Assembly (NCBI GenBank): GCA_025062275.1
Contig: JANXAP010000005.1
Coordinates: 1-56,719 of the forward strand
From: Dehalococcoidia bacterium
GTDB lineage: Bacteria > Chloroflexota > Dehalococcoidia > SM23-28-2 > HRBIN24
Length of the DNA stretch: 56,719 nucleotides
Reading direction: 5' to 3'
Below are positions 43,574-51,450 of this stretch, piece by piece. Made by a program: the position numbers and the translations under genes. Under the pieces are notes generated by a model. That model ran no database searches, was not told where the DNA came from, and saw only the letters and a program-made list of their open reading frames with translations. How positions within the stretch are numbered: the stretch's first letter is position 1; every line of letters begins with the position of its first letter.

Positions 43574-43602
43574 TATATATCCCACCTCGACCAGGCTGTC
43601 AA
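43574..43602 (-). promoter_or_regulatory. Consensus-like promoter of the small ORF/structured RNA
   Basis: Minus strand: TTGACA (43597-43602), exactly 17 nt, TATATA (43574-43579), only 29 nt downstream of the ftsK stop. Among the strongest cores in the window. Confidence 0.7.
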
Positions 43603-43630
43603 TATTAAAGGTTTAGTGAAATCTGTAACT

Positions 43631-45970
43631 TTATCCCAGTAGCTCGTCCTCGTCCGGTCGGATCAGCACCTGCCGTGACGCCAGCGGGTCATCGGCCGGC
43701 GCCACCACCCCCGCCTGCTCCAAGGCACCCATCAGCTTCACCGCCCGCTCGCGGCCGATGCCCAGCCGCCTCTGGAGCATGGACACGGAGATACGGTTGT
43801 GCTCCATTGCCAGCTCCTTGGCCGCCTGGAAGAGGGGATCGTCCTCGCCGGTGAGGCCCGCCTCTCGCACCTGCTCCAGCAGGTGGTCCATGGGCTCGGG
43901 CCGCAGGTGGCGGAAGCGGTCGTCGGCCCACCAGGCCACCACCCTCTCGATCTCGGCGTCGGAGACGTAGCACCCCTGCAGACGGCGGGGCTTGGCCGCA
44001 TCGGTGGGGAGATAGAGCATGTCGCCACGGCCCAGCAGCTTCTCGGCCCCGGCCATGTCCAGGATGGTGCGCGAGTCCACCTGTGAGCTGACGGCGAAGG
44101 CGATACGGGTGGGGAAGTTGGCCTTGATGAGGCCCGTCACCACGTCCACCGAAGGCCTCTGGGTGGCCACTATCAGGTGAATGCCCGTGGCTCGCGCCAG
44201 CTGGGCCAGCCGGCAGAGCTGTCGCTCCACCTGGTAGGGCGCCGACATCATCAGATCGGCCAGCTCGTCGATGATGACCACCCAGTAGGGCATCTTCTCC
44301 GGCGCCCTCGGGTTGCGGTTGTAGGCCTCGATGTTGCGCGCTCCCACGGCAGCGAAGGTGCGATAGCGGGCCTCCATCTCCTGGATGACGGCCTGCAGCA
44401 CCGCCGGCACCTCCTCCAGCTCCACGATGACACGCGAGAAGAGCAGGTGCGGCACCGGCGCGAAGGCGGCCAGCTCCACCCGCTTGGGGTCGATGAGGAG
44501 CAGGCGCACATCCTCGGGGGTGTTGTGCATCAACAGACAGGTGATGAGGGAGTTGATGCAGACGCTCTTGCCGCTGCCGGTGGCTCCGGCGATGAGCAGG
44601 TGTGGCATGCGGGCCAGATCGGCGGCCACCGGCTCCCCCGACACCCCCTTGCCCAAGGCCACCGCCAGCCGCGAGCGAGAGGCCATCTTCTGAAAGGCAG
44701 GGCTCTCTATGACGCTGCGCAGCGTCACCACCGAAGGCGCCGTGTTGGGCACCTCGATGCCGATGAAGGGCTTCCCCGGCACCGGCGACTCGATGCGGAT
44801 GCTGGGGGCGGCCAGGGCCAACGCCAGGTCGTTGGCCAGAGCGGTGATGCGGTTGACCCGCACCCGCGTCCGCGACAGCACCTCGCTGCGATACTTGGGA
44901 CGTCCATCCTTGTCATAGACGATGCGCCCCCGCTCGTCCCGCTCCGGCACCAGCCGGGTCTTTACCTCCCAGCCCGGCTCGATGCCGAACTGGGTGACGG
45001 TGGGGCCTTGCTGGATGGACACGACCCTGGCATCGACGCCGAAGCTTTTGAGGGTATCGACGATGAGCTGGGCGCGGGCCTCGTTGTCGGGCGGCTTCGC
45101 CTCCTCTCCCACCGCGTTGAGCAGGTGGACGGGCGGCAGCTCCCAGCCGTTGCTGACCCGTCGGCGCTTGTCGTCCCTGGACTCGGCGACAGCCGTTTTC
45201 TCCTGAGCCTCCCGCGCCTCCTTCTCTTCCGGTGGCGAAGGCCCCCACTCCTCGTCCCAGCGGGCCACCAGCGGCGGCAGCTTGGGAGGCGGAGCAGGCA
45301 GCTCCCACTCCTCGTGTTGCTCGTCACGGGCCGGCAGCAGGGTGCCTATCCAGGAGGCCAGTGCCCTGGCCCCCTGCCCCGCACGGCGCGGCAGGTCCAG
45401 AGAGGCGACCCACTCGACCAGAACGCCTGCCCCCTTGGCCAGCAGGACGGGCAACCGCGGCCATGCCAGCACCAGGGCCACCGGTGCCGATGAGCCCCAG
45501 GCCAGCACGGCAGGCCAGCTGCTGCTGAGGTATGCCCCCGCCTGCCCTCCCAAGGACGTCTCCGACAGCGAGAGGCCGGCCAGGTCCAGCCGGATCTCCA
45601 TCAGGCCCAGCACCCCCAGGACGAAGGCCAGCAGCAGATGGCCGGCCAGCCACAGGCGCCAGAAGGTGGCCGAGCGAGTCCGTGGCCGGCTGAGCATGAG
45701 GGCGTCCATGGTCAGGGCGAGGGCCACCGGGGGCAGGCCCAGCCCCAGCCATCGCAGGAGCGTCCTTCCTGCCTCCAGCAGGAAGGGCACCAGGAACACG
45801 AGACCGGCACCGGCGCCTCCAGCCGCCAGCGCCAGCAAAAGCGGCAAGGGCTGGAAGGAGGCCCTCTGCCGACGCACACGCCGCGGGCGCACTACCCCGT
45901 AGCGCCGGGAGGCGACGGCCACGGGCGAGCGGCGCAGGTGACGCCGCTGTGACCTGGCCCGCAAGCTCAT
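43631..45970 (-). CDS. ftsK: DNA translocase FtsK/SpoIIIE
   Basis: Membrane-anchored hexameric DNA pump that clears chromosome ends from the division septum. The 779-aa protein has a basic N-terminus and about four membrane spans within residues 40-195. A charged linker follows, then the alpha/beta motor with Walker A GATGSGKSVCIN near 460, RLLLIDPKRVELAAF, and VVIIDELADLM as Walker B. The C-terminal gamma winged helix (about 715-775; ISVSMLQRRLGIGRERAVKLM) reads polar DNA motifs. It lies 6 nt after RNase J and is probably co-transcribed. Confidence 0.95.
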   Translation of the reverse strand: MSLRARSQRRHLRRSPVAVASRRYGVVRPRRVRRQRASFQPLPLLLALAAGGAGAGLVFLVPFLLEAGRTLLRWLGLGLPPVALALTMDALMLSRPRTRSATFWRLWLAGHLLLAFVLGVLGLMEIRLDLAGLSLSETSLGGQAGAYLSSSWPAVLAWGSSAPVALVLAWPRLPVLLAKGAGVLVEWVASLDLPRRAGQGARALASWIGTLLPARDEQHEEWELPAPPPKLPPLVARWDEEWGPSPPEEKEAREAQEKTAVAESRDDKRRRVSNGWELPPVHLLNAVGEEAKPPDNEARAQLIVDTLKSFGVDARVVSIQQGPTVTQFGIEPGWEVKTRLVPERDERGRIVYDKDGRPKYRSEVLSRTRVRVNRITALANDLALALAAPSIRIESPVPGKPFIGIEVPNTAPSVVTLRSVIESPAFQKMASRSRLAVALGKGVSGEPVAADLARMPHLLIAGATGSGKSVCINSLITCLLMHNTPEDVRLLLIDPKRVELAAFAPVPHLLFSRVIVELEEVPAVLQAVIQEMEARYRTFAAVGARNIEAYNRNPRAPEKMPYWVVIIDELADLMMSAPYQVERQLCRLAQLARATGIHLIVATQRPSVDVVTGLIKANFPTRIAFAVSSQVDSRTILDMAGAEKLLGRGDMLYLPTDAAKPRRLQGCYVSDAEIERVVAWWADDRFRHLRPEPMDHLLEQVREAGLTGEDDPLFQAAKELAMEHNRISVSMLQRRLGIGRERAVKLMGALEQAGVVAPADDPLASRQVLIRPDEDELLG

Positions 45971-45976
45971 GCTTCC

Positions 45977-47620
45977 TTACACCTCCACCGTCAGCGGCAG
46001 GACCATTGGCCGACGACGCGTCTCATTATAGACGAACTGGACCAGGGCGTCGTGCAAACGTGCGTTCAGGTCGGCACGGTCGCCCCCTCCCTTGGAAAGG
46101 GCATCCATGGCCACCTTGCGGGCCCGCTCCAGGACCTTGCGGGACATCTCCTGCTCCATGAAGCCACGGGCTACCAGGTCGGGCGGCCCCAGGGGCCTGC
46201 CCGTGTGCCGGTCCACCGTCACCAGGGCCACCAGGACGCCATCGGAGGCCAGATGGCGACGGTCCCGCAGCACCACCTTATCGGCCCCCACCGCCAGCCC
46301 GTCCACGTATACCAGGTCGGCAGGGGCACGCCCTACCACCCGGCCGCGCTCTCCGTCGATCTCCAGGATGTCGCCGTCCTCCAGGACGAAGACGTTCTCC
46401 GGGGCCACGCCCATGGCCTTGGCCAGTTCGGCGTGGACCACCAGGTGCCGGAACTCGCCGTGGATAGGCACGAAGAACCGAGGCCGTAACAGCCCCAGCA
46501 TCAGCTTGAGCTCCTCCTGGGCGGCATGGCCGCGCACGTGCACGTCGGCCACGCGACTGTGCAGCACCGTGGCCCCCAGACGGTAGAGGTTGTTAATGGT
46601 GCGGTTGATGAGGACCTCGTTCCCGGGTATGGGCGACGATGAGAGGACTACCACGTCCCCTTTCTGGATCTCCACGTAGCGATGGTCGCGGTTGGCCATG
46701 CGCACCAGGGCCGAGGTGGGCTCACCCTGAGCACCGGTGGTCAGGATCACCACCTTATCGGGGGGCAGATTCCGCATCTTCTCCAGGGGCGCCAGCAGGT
46801 CCTGGTCGGTCTTCAGGTAGCCCTGCTCCAGGGCCATGGCCACGTTGTCCAGCATGCTACGACCGGTGACGAAGACCTTGCGGCCGCAGGCGCTGGCAGC
46901 ATCGGCCACCTGTTGGACGCGGGAGATGAGAGAGGCGAAGGTGGCGACGATGACGCGCCCCTGGGAGCCAGCCATCACCCGCCACAAGGTGTCGCCCACG
47001 ATGCGCTCCGACGGGGTATATCCCGGCACGTCGGCGTAGGTGGAATCGGAGAGAAGGAGCAGCACGCCCTGACGTCCCAGCTCGGCCACCCGCTGCAGGT
47101 CGGTGGGCAGGCCCATCACCGGCGTGTGGTCGAGCTTGAAATCGCCGGTATGGAAGACCAGCCCCAGGGGGGTCTGAATGGCCAGGGCAGCCGAGTCGGG
47201 GATGCTGTGGGTCACGCGGATGAACTCCACCGTGAAGTTTCCCAGCCGAACGCGCTCGCCGGGCTGGACGAGGCGCAGGTCGGCCTCCTCCAACAGGCCG
47301 TGCTCCCTCAGCTTCACCTCCACCAGTCCTCGGGTCAGGCGGGTGCAGTAGATGGGCGCTCTGAGCTTGGGGAGGATGTAGGGCAGGGCGCCGGTGTGGT
47401 CCTCGTGCCCGTGGGTGATGACGATGCCCCGCAGCTTGTGCCGGCGCTCCTCTACATACGTTATGTCGGGGATCACCAGGTCGACCCCCAGCATCTCCTC
47501 CTCGGGGAACATGAGGCCTGCATCGACCAGGATGAGATCGTTGCCCAGCTCGAGGGCCATCATGTTCTTGCCGATCTCGCCCAGGCCGCCCAGTGGGATG
47601 ACGCGCAGCTTGTCAGGCAT
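45977..47620 (-). CDS. rnj: Ribonuclease J
   Basis: Metallo-beta-lactamase/beta-CASP nuclease with 5'-3' exo- and endonuclease activity, central to mRNA decay and rRNA maturation. The 547 aa have the HGHEDH zinc motif at 70-75, GDFKLDHTPV near 162, and the beta-CASP region with TTGAQGEPTSALVRM near 292. SSSPIPGNE and VHGEFRHL follow, then a C-terminal dimerisation domain. The ribosome site AAGGTGA precedes the ATG. The run udg-rnj-ftsK is on one strand with gaps of 29 and 6 nt. Confidence 0.96.
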   Translation of the reverse strand: MPDKLRVIPLGGLGEIGKNMMALELGNDLILVDAGLMFPEEEMLGVDLVIPDITYVEERRHKLRGIVITHGHEDHTGALPYILPKLRAPIYCTRLTRGLVEVKLREHGLLEEADLRLVQPGERVRLGNFTVEFIRVTHSIPDSAALAIQTPLGLVFHTGDFKLDHTPVMGLPTDLQRVAELGRQGVLLLLSDSTYADVPGYTPSERIVGDTLWRVMAGSQGRVIVATFASLISRVQQVADAASACGRKVFVTGRSMLDNVAMALEQGYLKTDQDLLAPLEKMRNLPPDKVVILTTGAQGEPTSALVRMANRDHRYVEIQKGDVVVLSSSPIPGNEVLINRTINNLYRLGATVLHSRVADVHVRGHAAQEELKLMLGLLRPRFFVPIHGEFRHLVVHAELAKAMGVAPENVFVLEDGDILEIDGERGRVVGRAPADLVYVDGLAVGADKVVLRDRRHLASDGVLVALVTVDRHTGRPLGPPDLVARGFMEQEMSRKVLERARKVAMDALSKGGGDRADLNARLHDALVQFVYNETRRRPMVLPLTVEV

Positions 47621-47649
47621 GACCAGTCACCTTGAGAAGGAACCCCGCT

Positions 47650-48258
47650 TCAGAAGAGGCGCATCTGTTCCGGTCGCTCCAGGGGCTGGGACGGCTGCCT
47701 GGCGTCGCGACGGGCCTCCTCCAGCACCTGTGCCAGCTTCTGAAAGTCCTGCTCGATGGTCTCGCGCATGGCCGGCTGGTGCAGGGCCGCCGCCGGATGG
47801 TACAGGTGCAGGAAGTAGACGCCGTCCTTGCGTCGCGCCTGCCCGTGCACCTTGCTGATGGAGTCCTTGGGGAAGAACCAGGCCAGGGAGTGGCGTCCCA
47901 GCGTGACGATGACCCTGGGCTGGATGAGCGCTATCTGCCGCTCCAGGTACTTGCGACAGGCCGCGATCTCCGAGGGCAACGGGTCGCGGTTGTTGGGCGG
48001 TCTGCACTTGACGACGTTGGTGATGTAGACCTGTTCCCGCCGCAGCCCCACGCTCTCCAGCAGCTCTTCCAGGAACTTGCCCGCCGGCCCCACGAAGGGC
48101 CGCCCCAGACGGTCCTCGTGGTAGCCGGGCCCCTCGCCGATGAACATGACCTCGGCGTCGGCGGGGCCTTCTCCGGGGACGGCGTGGGTGCGGCTTTCGC
48201 TCAGGGGACAGTCGGTGCAGGTGCGTATGCGACGACAGAGTTCTTCCAGGTCAGTCAT
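47650..48258 (-). CDS. Uracil-DNA glycosylase, family 4 (Fe-S)
   Basis: Removes uracil from DNA to start base-excision repair. The 202-aa protein is of the thermostable family 4 type, which holds a [4Fe-4S] cluster. Its ligands are C14, C17, C85 and C101. The active-site motif GEGPGYHEDRLG is at 41-52, YITNVVKCRPP follows, and HPAAAL near 154 is the second motif. The gene has an extended -10 box 11 nt before the ATG and no ribosome site. It heads the udg-rnj-ftsK run. DNA-repair genes mutM and polA lie further upstream on the same strand. Confidence 0.94.
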   Translation of the reverse strand: MTDLEELCRRIRTCTDCPLSESRTHAVPGEGPADAEVMFIGEGPGYHEDRLGRPFVGPAGKFLEELLESVGLRREQVYITNVVKCRPPNNRDPLPSEIAACRKYLERQIALIQPRVIVTLGRHSLAWFFPKDSISKVHGQARRKDGVYFLHLYHPAAALHQPAMRETIEQDFQKLAQVLEEARRDARQPSQPLERPEQMRLF

Positions 48259-48269
48259 CGTTCAGCAGA

Positions 48270-48278
48270 AGGATAGCA
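48270..48278 (-). promoter_or_regulatory. Extended -10 for udg, near-leaderless
   Basis: TGC-TATCCT on the minus strand ends 11 nt before the ATG. No Shine-Dalgarno is present in between. Confidence 0.5.
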
Positions 48279-48294
48279 TGCACGCCAGGGCCAT

Positions 48295-49296
48295 TCAACG
48301 CGACCACTCGCTGCAAGAGGGCACGCCCCCCAGCGAGGCTGCCCGCTGCACCGCGCGCAGGATGGCCCGCTCTACCGCCCGCGCTGCGAGGGCGCCGAGC
48401 ACCGTCAGATCGCAGGCAGCGCCCTCGCCCGTAGAGAGGGCGAAGAGGACGTCGCCGTCCACTTGCGTCCAGACGGGCCGCACCGCCCGCGCCATGCCGG
48501 CCATGGCCATGGTGGCCAGCCGCGAGCACCCAGCCTTGTCCAGAGGGGCGTCGGTGGCCACGACGCCGATGGTGCTGTTGGGCGGGGCCAGGGGTGACGA
48601 GCCCCACCCCCTGCGCAGCACCTCCAGCGTGGGAAGGTAGCCGCCCTCGTCCGCCCGGATGCCGGCCAGCACCTGCCCCGTGTCGGGGTCCACCACCTCG
48701 CCGAAGGCGTTGATGGCCACCAGGGCCGCCACCCGTGCCCCACCCGGCGCCTCCTCGCAGACGCAGCCGATGCCGCCCTTGGTGGCCCGCGTCAGCCCCA
48801 GCGCCTTGCCCACGGTGGCACCCGTGCCCGCCCCCACGCTACCCTCGGCCACGGGGCCGGCGCTGGCAGCCTGGCAGGCAGCATAGCCCTCCTCCGGGCC
48901 GGGGCGAACGTCGCCGCGGCCGATGCCCAGGTCGTAGACCACCGCCCCCACCACGATAGGCACGACTCCGGAGGAAGTGACGTGGCCTGCATTCCTCTCC
49001 TCCAGCCAGCGCATCACCCCCTGAGCGGCGGCAAGACCGAAAGCGCTCCCTCCGGTGAGGAGGACGCCATGCACCCGCTCCACCAGGAATCCCGGGCGGA
49101 GGAGGTCCGTCTCCCTGGTGCCGGGCGCGCCTCCCAGCACCGCCACCCCCGCCGTGGCCCCCTGGGGACAGAGGACGACGGTGCAGCCGGTGCAGGCCTC
49201 GGGGTCCGTCCAGTGGCCCACCAGCAGGCCCGATATGGCGGTGATGCCCTGAGGAGGGGACGCCTTCTCGTCCCCGGGGGTGGAAGGGACGGTCAT
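48295..49296 (-). CDS. P1-family (DmpA-type) aminopeptidase
   Basis: A 333-aa protein of the DmpA/BapA family, self-processing N-terminal-nucleophile aminopeptidases that act on D- or beta-amino-acid peptides. Family marks are GITAISGLLVGHWTD at the start, LLTGGSAFGLAAAQGVMRWL, GSVGAGTGATVGK and VAALVAINAFGEVVD. The probable self-cleavage site is APPNSTIGVVATDA near residue 240, where Ser or Thr after Asn would become the new N-terminal nucleophile. It follows the thiolase gene after 31 nt on the same strand. Some family members are active without processing, and the natural substrate is unknown. Confidence 0.88.
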   Translation of the reverse strand: MTVPSTPGDEKASPPQGITAISGLLVGHWTDPEACTGCTVVLCPQGATAGVAVLGGAPGTRETDLLRPGFLVERVHGVLLTGGSAFGLAAAQGVMRWLEERNAGHVTSSGVVPIVVGAVVYDLGIGRGDVRPGPEEGYAACQAASAGPVAEGSVGAGTGATVGKALGLTRATKGGIGCVCEEAPGGARVAALVAINAFGEVVDPDTGQVLAGIRADEGGYLPTLEVLRRGWGSSPLAPPNSTIGVVATDAPLDKAGCSRLATMAMAGMARAVRPVWTQVDGDVLFALSTGEGAACDLTVLGALAARAVERAILRAVQRAASLGGVPSCSEWSR

Positions 49297-49327
49297 GTCA
49301 GGTCATGGGGGCTTCGGCGGGGACGCC

Positions 49328-50569
49328 TCAGTCGTAGTTCTCCCGCTGCAGGGCCACCGACATGCCCATGCCGGCGCCCATGCACAGGGTCACCAGCCCC
49401 CACTCGACGTTGCGCCGTGCCATCTCGAAGGCAATGGTCCCCGCCAGCCGCGCACCGCTGGCCCCCAGCGGGTGACCCAGCGCGATGGCGCCGCCGTTGA
49501 CGTTCACCCGCTCCCAGTCCCATCCCAGCTCGTAGCCGCAGGCCAGCACCTGGCAGGCAAAGGCCTCGTTGATCTCGATGAGGTCGAAGTCCGACAGGGA
49601 CATGCCAGTCCGCTCCAGCAGCTTGCGAGTAGCGGGCACCGGCCCGATGCCCATGATGGTGGGGTCCACGCCCACGGTGGCGGCGTGCTTGACGGTCGCC
49701 AGGGGCTTCAGGCCCAGCTCCTTCGCCTTCTCCTTGGACATGAGCAGGCAGAGGGCGGCGCCGTCGGTGCGGGGGCTAGAGTTGCCGGCGGTGCAGATGC
49801 CGTCGGGGCGGAAGCTCGGCTTGAGCTGGGCCAGCTTCTCCAGGCTGGTGTCCTCCCGTGGCAACTGGTCGCGGTCGACCACCACCTTCGAGCCGTCCGA
49901 GTAGCCTATCTCGATGGGAATGACCTCCTGCTGGAAGACCCCCTCCTTCCAGGCACGGACGGCGCGGCGGTGGCTCTCCAGGGCGAAGCGGTCCGAGTCC
50001 TCGCGGGTGATGCCCCGCTCCTGGGCCAGTTTCTCGGCCGTCATGCCCATGTTCATGATCCAGGGCTCTACCTTCTGGTACCAGCGGGGCAGCCACTGGG
50101 GCTGCTTGGGGCCGGGCCAGGAGGTGGGCAGCATCTCGCGCGTCATTACCTCGGCCGCCTGCACCTGCTGCAGGTCGCGCTCGTCGCCGGGCGGGATGGG
50201 GGCAATGCGGTCCATGGTCTCCACGCCACCGGCCAGCACGATGTCCGACATGCCGCAACGAATGGCGAAGGCCCCTTGCACCACTGCCTGGAGGCTGGAG
50301 CCGCACTGCTTGTTCAGGTCGGTAGCCGAGATGGAAAAGGGCATGTCCGCCTCGAACAGGTAGTGGCGGGAGCGGGTGAGAACCCCGACTATCCCCACCG
50401 ACCCCATGATGATCTCGTCGATCTGCGCGGGGTCGAGGCGGTTCCGCTCCAGGATGGCCTTGATGAGCGGGACTACTAGCTCCACGTGGGTGATGTCCCG
50501 GTAGGCGCCCTTCTGGCCGGCGCGGCCGAAAGGCGTGCGAACCATATCGACGATGACGGCATCCCTCAT
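49328..50569 (-). CDS. Acetyl-CoA C-acyltransferase (thiolase)
   Basis: A catalytically complete thiolase, 413 aa. The nucleophile C89 is in NKQCGSSLQ, the NEAFA motif is INEAFACQVLA, GGAIALGHPLGASGAR carries the active-site His, and the second Cys is in TLCMGAGMGMS. It would cleave 3-ketoacyl-CoA in beta-oxidation or condense/cleave acetoacetyl-CoA. The acetoacetate released by the homogentisate pathway is one possible source. It has GGGGAGG before the ATG and a TATAAA box close upstream. It is followed by the P1 peptidase gene. It contrasts with the nucleophile-less thiolase-like protein at 15-16.5 kb. Confidence 0.93.
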   Translation of the reverse strand: MRDAVIVDMVRTPFGRAGQKGAYRDITHVELVVPLIKAILERNRLDPAQIDEIIMGSVGIVGVLTRSRHYLFEADMPFSISATDLNKQCGSSLQAVVQGAFAIRCGMSDIVLAGGVETMDRIAPIPPGDERDLQQVQAAEVMTREMLPTSWPGPKQPQWLPRWYQKVEPWIMNMGMTAEKLAQERGITREDSDRFALESHRRAVRAWKEGVFQQEVIPIEIGYSDGSKVVVDRDQLPREDTSLEKLAQLKPSFRPDGICTAGNSSPRTDGAALCLLMSKEKAKELGLKPLATVKHAATVGVDPTIMGIGPVPATRKLLERTGMSLSDFDLIEINEAFACQVLACGYELGWDWERVNVNGGAIALGHPLGASGARLAGTIAFEMARRNVEWGLVTLCMGAGMGMSVALQRENYD

Positions 50570-50585
50570 GGCTTCCTCCCCACCG

Positions 50586-50591
50586 TTTATA
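50586..50591 (-). promoter_or_regulatory. -10 box of the thiolase gene
   Basis: TATAAA on the minus strand ends 16 nt before the ATG. There is no convincing -35. Confidence 0.35.
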
Positions 50592-50620
50592 GCTCGGGCC
50601 TGGAGACAACCTACACTTTA

Positions 50621-51442
50621 TCACACCTGACAGGACGGGCAGTAATGGGTGGAGCGGCCCCCCAAGCGTGTCCGGACCACCGTCCCACCGCAGCGGAGAC
50701 AGGGCTGGCCCTGCCGCCGATAGACCCGGACGTGGAACTGGTGCTGTCCCCTTTCCCCACGGGCGTCCAGATACGACCAGAAGCTGGTGCCGCCGTGGCG
50801 GGTGGCGCCAGACAGCACTCGACGGATGGCCAGGCACAGGCGCTCTGCCTCCTCGGGAGCGAGGGTGCCGCCCGGCCGCAGGGGCGAGATGCCCGCCTCG
50901 TGCAGCGCTTCGTCGGCGTAGATATTGCCCAGCCCCGCTACCAGCCGCTGGTCGAGCAAGAGGGCCTTCAAGGGCGCCTTCCTCCCCCTGAGCGCCCGCA
51001 GCAGGGCAGCTGCGTCCAGACAGCCCGACAACGGCTCCGGGCCCAGCTTGCCCACCACCTGCTCCGGGTCGGCAACCACCCACATGCGGCCCAGCTTGCG
51101 CACATCGCGATACCAGAGCCAGGACCCGTCGTCCAGACGGAAGCGCGCGCGCAGGAACCTCTCTTCCGGCCCTCCGTCGACGCGGTGAACGAGCGCCCCC
51201 GTCATGCGCAGGTGCACTATCCACGTCTGGCCATCGTCCAGGGGAAAGAGCAGGAACTTGCCCCTCCGTTCGACCGACAGCACTCGCCGACCCAGGAGTC
51301 GCGAGACGAATGCGCAGGCATCGGGCGGATGGGCGGCCAGACGCGGCATCTCGGGCGACAGCCAGGCCTCCACGATGGTCCGGTCCACCACCAGGGGCGA
51401 GAGTTGACGGCGTATGGTCTCTACCTCGGGCAGCTCGGGCAT
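50621..51442 (-). CDS. mutM: Formamidopyrimidine-DNA glycosylase
   Basis: Fpg/MutM excises 8-oxoguanine and ring-opened purines and nicks the abasic site. The protein (273 aa) begins MPELPEVETIRR. Pro2 is the catalytic amine and Glu3 the acid, so I start at this ATG and not four codons earlier. GKFLLF contributes Lys62 to phosphate binding. The helix-two-turn-helix region has AGLGNIYADEALHEAGI, and the C-terminal zinc finger is PCLRC...HYCPSC. It lies 8 nt after polA and is co-transcribed with it. The polA-mutM pair is common. Confidence 0.96.
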   Translation of the reverse strand: MPELPEVETIRRQLSPLVVDRTIVEAWLSPEMPRLAAHPPDACAFVSRLLGRRVLSVERRGKFLLFPLDDGQTWIVHLRMTGALVHRVDGGPEERFLRARFRLDDGSWLWYRDVRKLGRMWVVADPEQVVGKLGPEPLSGCLDAAALLRALRGRKAPLKALLLDQRLVAGLGNIYADEALHEAGISPLRPGGTLAPEEAERLCLAIRRVLSGATRHGGTSFWSYLDARGERGQHQFHVRVYRRQGQPCLRCGGTVVRTRLGGRSTHYCPSCQV

Positions 51443-51450
51443 GGCCGCCC

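Larger units (their letters stand above)
43235..43630. other. Structured intergenic region between ftsK and the small membrane protein gene
   Basis: About 396 nt with two minus-strand promoters, a 30-codon ORF and many hairpins. The hairpins include 43389-43405 (GGGCAG/CTGCCC), 43470-ish GCAGC/GCTGC, 43479-43501 (9-bp stem GCCCCGTGG/CCACGGGGC), 43510-43526 (GGTCC/GGACC) and 43522-43554 (CCGnGACC/GGTCnCGG). A plus-facing terminator-like hairpin lies at 43320-43361. The density of structure exceeds that of any other gap in the window. I match it to no known riboswitch or RNA family. Confidence 0.5.
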
